Below, piece by piece: positions 57,284 through 64,000 of a stretch of DNA of 64,000 nucleotides; the stretch's first letter is position 1, and each line of letters opens with the position of its first letter. Where the stretch lies: contig CM043945.1 of assembly GCA_014529385.2 (NCBI GenBank), forward strand, positions 1,478,312 through 1,542,311, written 5' to 3'. Made by a program: the position numbers and the translations under genes. The DNA comes from Adiantum capillus-veneris (taxonomy: Eukaryota > Streptophyta > Polypodiopsida > Polypodiales > Pteridaceae). The notes beneath the pieces are model-generated. The model had not been told where the DNA came from and ran no database searches. It worked only from the letters and a program-made list of their open reading frames with translations.

Positions 57284-58445
57284 TTGAATGATAGTTGTTT
57301 GTGTAAAGAATTTGATAAATTTGAGATACAAAAGGTGTATTCAAAGAGAACGGAGAGTGGCCGGGGATCGAGTTACCAAGCAAGGATAGATCCCTTATCA
57401 CCAATCATAGAAGAGGGTAGCGATACTGACACCTCTTCCAAAGGATCATATCAGTGGATGGCTAACCAACAACTTGGAGGTTTACAACAGCAAGGGACCA
57501 TGGGGGTAGCACCTCTCAAAAGCCTTTAAACATGCCAAGATACACTGCAATTTTTCTTAAGGATATTAATGAACATGGGGCCTTGATGTATGATGATGTT
57601 CGAAGACATCAATGCATTTGTATTGAATAACAATCAGCAAGAGGATTAGTGATAATCATGGTAACTGTAGATGGTGATAAGCTTCACGATGAGGAGGGAA
57701 ACCACTATCTTATTGTCAAGGATGAAAAAAATTACAATCGTTATGGAGACAACGTAGAAAAAGGAAAGATGGTTATGGAGACTCAAAAAATACCTCCTAA
57801 ACTCACTCTTTCCAAAGCCTACTACATTCATGACAAGAGAGTGGAGAGAATGGCGACGATTCATGAAAATATTGGGATTTATAAGCACAAGGAAGGAAGA
57901 GTCACCTCTTACTACCGGTGCATGGAACCCCATGTGAACGAGTTAAGCATGGATAAAGTCATGTACTTGTTTTCATATGAGTCAATAACGGGAAACCATA
58001 TTATTTTTGTCAATAAGTACGGACGAGAATACAAGCAATTCACCTAGACAATGTAGGGAGAGTGATAATGCCAGAATCGATGGCACAATCTTTGATAGGG
58101 AAGAAAAAGCCCATAGAAATCCCAAGCAAGTTTAAAAATCCCTTATCAGATGATTACAACACCACATCACAATCAAATAAGCAACCATTTCCTAACCCTC
58201 AAAACTCACAAGCATCACCACTATCATTTCAAGCGTGGCTCAAACTGTTTGCAAAACCAAACATGAACACGAAAGGAGGTGGATATCAGGCTGTGTTAGG
58301 TCTAGAAGCACCACCAAAACCACCACTCCATCAGCAATACCAAGACAAGAGTAGAGCAAGAATGTTGAATCCAATCAGGACTGAAGCACCATGTCAAGAG
58401 CAGAGGAACGAACACTTGCTAGGCCAATCAGGAACTATGGATTAG
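57284..58445 (+). pseudogene. element C gag N-terminal region
   Basis: Three frames follow one another: 57284-57529 (acidic, with DPLSPIIEEGSDTDTSS), 57649-58047 (133 codons, with TVDGDKLHDEEGNHYLIVKD and YKHKEGRVTSYYRCMEPH) and 58062-58445 (Pro/Gln/Asn-rich). None has a domain I recognise. Their position before the gag core matches the long gag N-terminus of element B. Frameshifts link them. Confidence 0.45.
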
Positions 58446-58546
58446 GAGCACCCTTAGGGGAGGAACATGTACCATATACCTAGGCCAAAAAGAGTTCATA
58501 GAGGAGGAATAGAGGATCCTATGTTTAGACTGGTAGATCTCTGGAG

Positions 58547-59110
58547 GATCAGACCTTCTCGAGTCCAAAAATGGGTTAACAAGAAATACTGGAAAGAGGG
58601 ATCTAAGGGCCCGTGTGGCAACCTTTGCACATGTCATCAAGACTGAGTAAGTACTAGAATTTCCCACATAGCTCACAGGATTTGGGTTAACTCTAGAGGA
58701 GGATGCCGCCACCTGGTTGACTCTGTTGAACATAGAGATTTTGAGTCACTAGGGGATCAGGCCTTCTCAAGTCCAAAAATGGGTTAACAAAAAATATTTT
58801 GGAAAGAGGGATCCAAGGGACCACATGGCAACCTTTGTGCGAGTCATCAAGGTTGAGGAAGTACTAGACTTTCCCACACAGTTCCCAGGATTTGGGTAAA
58901 CTCTAGACGAGGATGGTGCCACCTGGTTTGACTCTATTGAACGTAGATATTTTGAATCAATGGAGGAGTTATTTGATGAGCTTATCAAGGAATTATCTCA
59001 AAGAATGATAGCTCATAATACAGTCTCACAAATCCATAAGTTCAAGTAGAAAGAGGGAGAATCCGTTAGAAAGGAAACCTTAAGGTTGAAACACTACGTA
59101 AAATGATGCC
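58547..59110 (+). pseudogene. element C gag core with internal tandem duplication
   Basis: The second unit reads RDPRDHMATFVRVIKVEEVL, then GATWFDSIERRYFESMEELF and AHNTVSQIHKFK, fitting the gypsy gag core. A 208 bp segment is present twice (about 58547-58752 and 58755-58960), both starting GGATCAG(A/G)CCTTCTC. The first copy carries more stops. The duplication repeats the W-F motif of gag. Confidence 0.7.
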
Positions 59111-59342
59111 GTATGGAAGAATTACCAACTCAGTCCCGACTCATGTTGATATTTATCCAAGGACTGAGAAAGGTAGATCTTTAGAAGGATTTCCATATGA
59201 AGAAGAGATCAACTCTGAACGAGTTGACCAAGGAGGCTCTATACCTAGTAGAAAATTGTGTTGTCTACAAAGAAGGGGACTACAAATACTTAGATGATGA
59301 CTCATCATCATAGCAAAGTGGAGCTAAGTCTACAAAGTCAGC

Positions 59343-60060
59343 ACAAAAGATTGAGGCTATGATAAATCAAGAGAAACTTATTGATGAAGTGCCCAAAAGG
59401 ATAAGCTCGTTTGCTAAGCCACAGGCTAAGCAACCTAACTGGTGTGCTATTGAGCAAAAATGGACAAATCATGTTACAAAAGAGTGTTACTACAACAAGG
59501 GATATGTGAGAGAGAGACAATATGTCCCTCCAACCCAAGTAGGACCTCCTCAGGTACCACCAATGCATAGATATACAGTAGGGAATTTGCCAGGACCAGG
59601 AACAACCACAACCAATTTTAGGGTAGCAACCACCTCTGCGAGAAACGAGCCCAGTGGGCATCAGGTATGCACCCACTATAGAGGAATTGAAGGAACAAGC
59701 CTTAGTGCCTGTGCCTGTGCATGTGTATTACAAGGGAGCTAAGTGAATACAGGCCTAGCTCAACATATTATCCACGTGAAGAGCCAAAAGAACCAGAACC
59801 TTGGAGCATGATTGGGAATGTTGGACCAAAATAATAGCAGCTCATGCTGCAGGAGAAGGTAGATACAGTTTGGATGAATGCACATTGCTATTCATAGCCA
59901 ATGGTGGGCTAGTAGGACAAAGGCCTGCTTATAAATAGAGAGTGGCTCCAGAAGCGTCACGTCAACCCTTAAGACCGTGCTACAAGTGTGGTGGTGACCA
60001 CTTTTTGAAAGACTGTCCTCATACAAAGATCATTAGAGTGAATGTGTATTCTCCAAATTA
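59343..60060 (+). pseudogene. element C zinc motifs (nucleocapsid)
   Basis: WCAIEQKWTNHVTKECYY (about 59440-59495) closely matches element B. Further on, RPCYKCGGDHFLKDCP (about 59972-60020) is a zinc knuckle with a C-x2-C-x3-H-x4-C spacing, one residue short of the standard. Stops separate the two. Confidence 0.7.
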
Positions 60061-60109
60061 CGACATTACTCATTTGATTAGTGACTATTAAAAAAACACA
60101 AATAAAATA

Positions 60110-61800
60110 GTGAAAACGACATTACACATACTGGGGGCGATCCCATCAAGTAGCGGTTTACAAAATGAAACGGTGACACATATACAGGTTGTCACAAGAG
60201 CGCAAGCTCAAAAAGAAATGGAAGAACCCATAACTAAGGAACCAAATATAGTTGCTCCTATTATGAGCCAACAAAACATCTGGAAAGCTAGGAAGGCATG
60301 CATGAAAGCTAGGAAGGAACGCGAATAGACAACCCTAGCAAAGGAGTCAAAACAAGCCCGGTGCATGTTAGAGAGATTAGAGAATTAAACTAACCTTGAA
60401 TTGGAAATCCCAGAGACCAAAAAAACCTAATGAGAAAAAGAGACCACAGAGTGCAAGTTCCAAAGGATTTGTACTAGTTGAAAAGGTGAATGAACCTCTA
60501 GACGCACTTATGAAATCCTACAAAGTGTGGTTTCAAACTAACCAAAACCAAGAACAAAAATGGATGACATATCCTTACGTAGAGTAAAAAAAGCAAAGGT
60601 TGGAGATGTGTTAGAAAATGATCCAAACTACCCAATCTTTGGTAGAGCCACAAGCAAGCAAGACAAAGAGTTGGATAGAAGCTTCAACTCCAACACTGAT
60701 AATCCCACACATGCATGAAACTCAAGGGAACATTGAGAATTCCACAGCTGAAATGTGATCATATATACCTCTAAAACATGGAAGACCATAAAGACCATAG
60801 TTACAAAGATGTCAACCGAACCCCAATAGAGGAGTTTGATTCAACTACAATAGTAGGATCAGAGCTTCTAGCTTGATTAGGCATGCCCAAAGAGCTATGG
60901 ATGTACGGTGCGTCACATTGTGGGAGTTTGAAACAAGAAGAGTGTGTTATGGAAAGGGAGCTTGAAGATAAGGAATATGTTCCCGAACCTTTTCTTGAAG
61001 AATCTCTAGAGCCATTAGAATGAGAAACCCTAGATGTGTGTGTTATTTCAAATGGACCCACAACAAAATCTTGTGACAAGGATAGTGATGATGTGGTTCC
61101 ATACTATATGGTCAATATAGTAAATGCTAACAATGAGAAATTAGTCCTAGAAGAACCCAGAGATGATCAACTAGCAAGTGCCAAAGGAGAGGAAGAAGAT
61201 TTTTTATGACTCTCCAGAGCATTTTGAATGAGAGGATGGCGCGAATGCTCTGACAACCAGAGTGGGCAGAAAGAAATGATAGCAGATGTCAGGTTTTATG
61301 ATTTTTCAAATCAAAAACCTAGACTTCAAGAACGCTACAAGATAAAGAGAGATGAAAACAAACCAAGAGAGAACCCTATGCCTAGAATAAGGAGCAAAGC
61401 ACATTTTTAATGCTTGTAAAAGCTAAAGATTGTGTCAAGGAAAAGATATCTAGAAGGTTCTCTAGAACTCAGATCCAAAAACAAAAGAGAGCAGTAAGGG
61501 ACATACAAAAACAACTAGAAAGTCGGAGTCTAAAACAAAACCCAAACAAACAAAAGAACTAGGATTAAACGAATTTGGAGAAACTAAATGACTAAGGTGG
61601 AGAGAAAGAAGATGTATTGAGAGCTTAAGAAGACTCTCAGGGAGGTATGGACAATGGAAGTAGAAAATGGGAAGGAAGAAGATGATAAAAATGAGGAAAA
61701 CATGAGTGTGCCCTCCCACTAGAGAAAGTTCACTATCCAAGATCGGAAGGTAGTGATAATGCAACCTTGTGCGAGAGTGAAAGGACAAGGAGTCCTACGA
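60110..61800 (+). pseudogene. element C charged linker, no protease seen
   Basis: Contains HIQVVTRAQAQKEMEEP (near 60180-60230), matching element B's VTRAQA segment. Then follow long Lys/Glu/Asp-rich stretches (for example VMERELEDKEYVPEPFLEES near 60945). In gypsy elements the protease would lie here. I find no D-T/S-G or ILGxPW motif in any plus frame. Confidence 0.5.
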
Positions 61801-61828
61801 TGGGCCTAAGGATGCAAAGAAGATAGAC

Positions 61829-62740
61829 TTGGCAGGACCCGGAGAACATCCACAACCAGCCTTCATAGCAGCAGATCTAAATCCGGAAGAGGAGGAGAAG
61901 CTCATAAGTCTTCTCAAGGAGTACAAGGACGTGTTTTCTAGGTCATATAAAGACCTGAAGGAAGTAGATCCTACGATACATCAACGCACAATTCCATTAA
62001 AACCCAATGCAAAGCCTAGTCGATCGAGACCTTAGTCGGTGTGTTCTATCTCGTAGATAAAATCAGCCTCCTTTAATATATCAATCTCCTCTTAGGTATC
62101 TCCCATTAAGGTAGTGCCTAATAAGAACGGTAAACTATGAGTGTGTGTGAATCTATACAAGGTTAATTCCATCACGATAAGGGATAATTACCCCTTACCT
62201 ATTACTGACCATGTCTTGGAAGGAGTGGTAGGTAAGCGGGCATACTCCTTTTTAGATGGGTTCTTAGGATATAACCAACTCACAATTGCTCCTAAAGATC
62301 AATACAAGACAGTGTTTGCCACGGAATGGGGTATATACACATAGGGTGATGCCTTTTGGCCTGACCAATGCCCCAACAACATTTCAAAGATTGATGGCAC
62401 ATGCCTTTAAGGAATACTTGAGGATATTTTTGGAGATATAATGGATGACTTATGTGTGCACTCTCTCTTGAGAGATGAATATATAGAGCACCTCAAAAAA
62501 GTATTTGAAAAGTGCAAGACCTATAGGATCTGTCTTAACCCATTAAAGTACATTTTTATGGTTAAACACAGTAGAATCCAGGGACATATTGTCTCGAAGA
62601 ACGACATATCTACCAATTCGGACAAGATAAGGGTAATTGAAGAGATGACTAGACCAAACAACAAAAAGCAGGTACAATGCTTTATGGGACACTGTGGTTA
62701 CTACAAGAGGTTTATACACGTGTATGCAGTCATTTCCCAA
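61829..62740 (+). pseudogene. element C reverse transcriptase
   Basis: Starts LNPEEEEKLISLLKEYKDVF, then DNYPLPITDHVLEGVVGKRA and [20 protein letters not shown] (near 62250). A frameshifted MPFGLTNAP-like stretch follows, then IMDDLCVHS (near 62440; both catalytic aspartates kept) and the thumb QCFMGHCGYYKRFI. Stops at 62034, near 62090 and at 62345. The domain would copy element RNA. Confidence 0.85.
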
Positions 62741-63100
62741 CCCTTGTACATACTTATATTAGCCTTCGTGTGGACGAATGAGTGTGAGGAATCCTTTGAA
62801 AAACTAAAGAAAGCACTCATATCTACTCCAGTATTGAAAGCACCAGATTGGGAAAAGATCTTTCATGTTCATATTGATGCTTTGGTATTTGTTATTGGAT
62901 GCAGAGTCTTGGCCCAGCCAGGAGAATGAAATATGGATTTCCCAGTCTGTTATGCAAGAAAGCAGCTTAACAATGCTAAAAAGAAATACACAACCACGGA
63001 GAGAGAGGGGCTGGGAATGATATATGATGTTAAGAAATTTTGGTATTATCTCCTTGCAAACAAGTTCTATTATACATTGTAAACAAACCCTGCAATACCA
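62741..63100 (+). pseudogene. element C RNase H, truncated
   Basis: KALISTPVLKAPDWEKIFHV leads to the first Asp region (HIDALVFVIGCRVLAQPGE, near 62870-62927). After a stop comes KKKYTTTEREGLGMIYDVKK, with the active Glu, and FWYYLLANKFY. The sequence then leaves RNase H, and everything through integrase is missing. Confidence 0.75.
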
Positions 63101-63129
63101 AAAGAATTGTACGATGGTTTATCATATTG

Positions 63130-63490
63130 TTAGAGCTTGATTTTACTGTCGTGGCACCAACACCAAAGCCATCTACCCAAAGACAAAATGTGAAGCAAAT
63201 TTGGGTACCCAAGCAAATATGACAAGCTCAAAAATACCAAACTCAAATTTGGGTAATTAAACAAAAGCCAATACAAACTATGTATGCGGATATTGGATTC
63301 AAACAAGCATGCCACCACAAGCGACAACACAAAACAGAAGTACAAAGCAATCATTGTCAATCAAGCAATGAGCGGCACAGTTAGAACGTTTATTATTTCA
63401 CCGCTCTCTTATTGGTACTTCCATAACATGAAACCTCAACATCGAATGCCAATAAGCGACTTGCATGTACCCTCCTCTTGCACAACATAA
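63130..63490 (+). pseudogene. element C 3' tail with IWVPK motif
   Basis: The frame reads PTPKPSTQRQNVKQIWVPKQ, then after a stop TQIWVIKQKPIQ. The paired motif and spacing resemble the element B tail near 40620-40710. A deletion from RNase H to this tail is inferred. Confidence 0.5.
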
Positions 63491-64000
63491 TTTTTTCCCA
63501 TGCATTGACGGCGTATGCATATAGGGATGCATTACATGGCTTTCATTAGCACAGCTAGATAACCCATGCACAACACATATACACCGGCATCCGAGAGGAC
63601 TTCAACTAGGAGGGGAGAGGCATTCTCAATGTGAAATCGATAGACTAAGAAAAGTACCAAAAGGGAACTATTTTCTATGTTTTGGGTTTTGTTGCTTTTG
63701 ATTGTAAAAATTTTGGTGAATCCAAATATATATGCCCTTATATAATGTGATTCTACAGAGATATGAGGACAAATGCCAGAAATGAGCCTCTAGGCGTGTG
63801 TGTGTGTGTGTGTGTATGTAAAAATAGCAGTTTTTATGCATAAAAATGAGAAAAATGGAGCAATCCGGCTAAAAATATTACGAATGACTGTACATAGCAT
63901 TTTTAGGTTACTTTAGTTATTTTTCTTTTATTTTTGGTAACTATCTAGAGAAAACAATTAAAAAAATTCAAGTGAAATGGAGACGGAATGACAAAAGAAA
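63491..64000. other. element C 3' end region, no gene
   Basis: A purine stretch, AGGAGGGGAGAGG, at about 63610-63622 is a possible polypurine tract. No LTR partner is visible in the window. A (TG)n run lies at 63796-63815. Confidence 0.35.
63796..63815. repeat. (TG)n microsatellite
   Basis: A short run of GT/TG dinucleotides near the right edge. Confidence 0.85.

Larger units (their letters stand above)
56567..63700 (+). mobile_element. element C: plus-strand Ty3/gypsy relative of element B, truncated pol
   Basis: Coding order on the plus strand is gag-like ORFs, gag core, zinc motifs, charged linker, RT and part of RNase H, then directly the IWVPK tail. Integrase is missing, and I find no protease before RT. 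CAIE-KWTNH and VTRAQA motifs match element B. The leader with palindromes begins at least at 48595 and is interrupted by the 49287-56566 insertion. LTRs and primer site are not identified. Confidence 0.7.

Noticed and set aside
57354-57375. GGCCGGGGATCGAG considered as the element C primer-binding site
   Set aside because: Only part resembles the Asp-type site, it is not next to an LTR end, and it lies in a coding-like frame.

Overview
This window looks like repeat-rich nuclear DNA from a land plant with a large genome. I see degenerate Ty3/gypsy and Ty1/copia LTR retrotransposons nested in one another, typical plant primer-binding sites (initiator-Met and Asp types), long AT-rich spacers and microsatellites. 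A fern, lycophyte or gymnosperm would fit the density and nesting, but the sequence alone does not fix the species. I found no rRNA, tRNA or CRISPR array, and no intact host gene. The only clear host-type coding sequence is a broken TPR-protein fragment. Almost all coding entries are pseudogenes with stops or frameshifts.

Layout. (1) 1-5185, 19952-23878 and probably 29727-30344 are pieces of an older minus-strand host element, here called A: unrecognised charged/coiled-coil ORFs plus a leader-like region with repeated palindromes. (2) 5186-19946 is a non-autonomous LTR element (LARD type, plus strand) with a perfect ACTCT target duplication. Its 3' LTR is split by (3) a plus-strand gypsy chromovirus, 10445-19249, with gag, PR, RT, RH, IN and a chromodomain. 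(4) 23879-29726 is a minus-strand copia element inserted in the A leader; its 3' end is internally duplicated. (5) 30345-37725 is a minus-strand gypsy element with GC-rich 1.4 kb LTRs. (6) About 37726-48540 is element B, a minus-strand gypsy relative lacking RT/RH but carrying IN followed downstream by a protease-like domain. Its putative left LTR is interrupted by a 681 bp TIR element with an 8 bp target duplication (38650-39330). (7) 48595-49286 and 56567-63700 are element C, a plus-strand relative of B with gag, RT and part of RH. It is interrupted by (8) 49287-56566, an LTR-bounded element that holds a truncated copia, a captured TPR gene fragment and tandem repeats.

The most unusual signal is shared by A, B and C. 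Their non-coding regions upstream of gag carry repeated long palindromes, often about 260-285 bp apart. The arm sequences differ between the three (CATGGAT, GTAAATAAT and AGACATCATA). In A and B, all eleven 4-nt centres are two dinucleotides drawn from CG, TG and CA, as expected if each began as a self-complementary CGCG centre and decayed by CpG deamination. This could be a leader hairpin or dimerisation-type RNA signal, or a methylation-sensitive protein site, kept while the arms were replaced. B and C are the same lineage by protein motifs (CAIE-KWTNH, VTRAQA, IWVPK tail), and the LARD shares their Asp-type primer site and an IWIPK motif.
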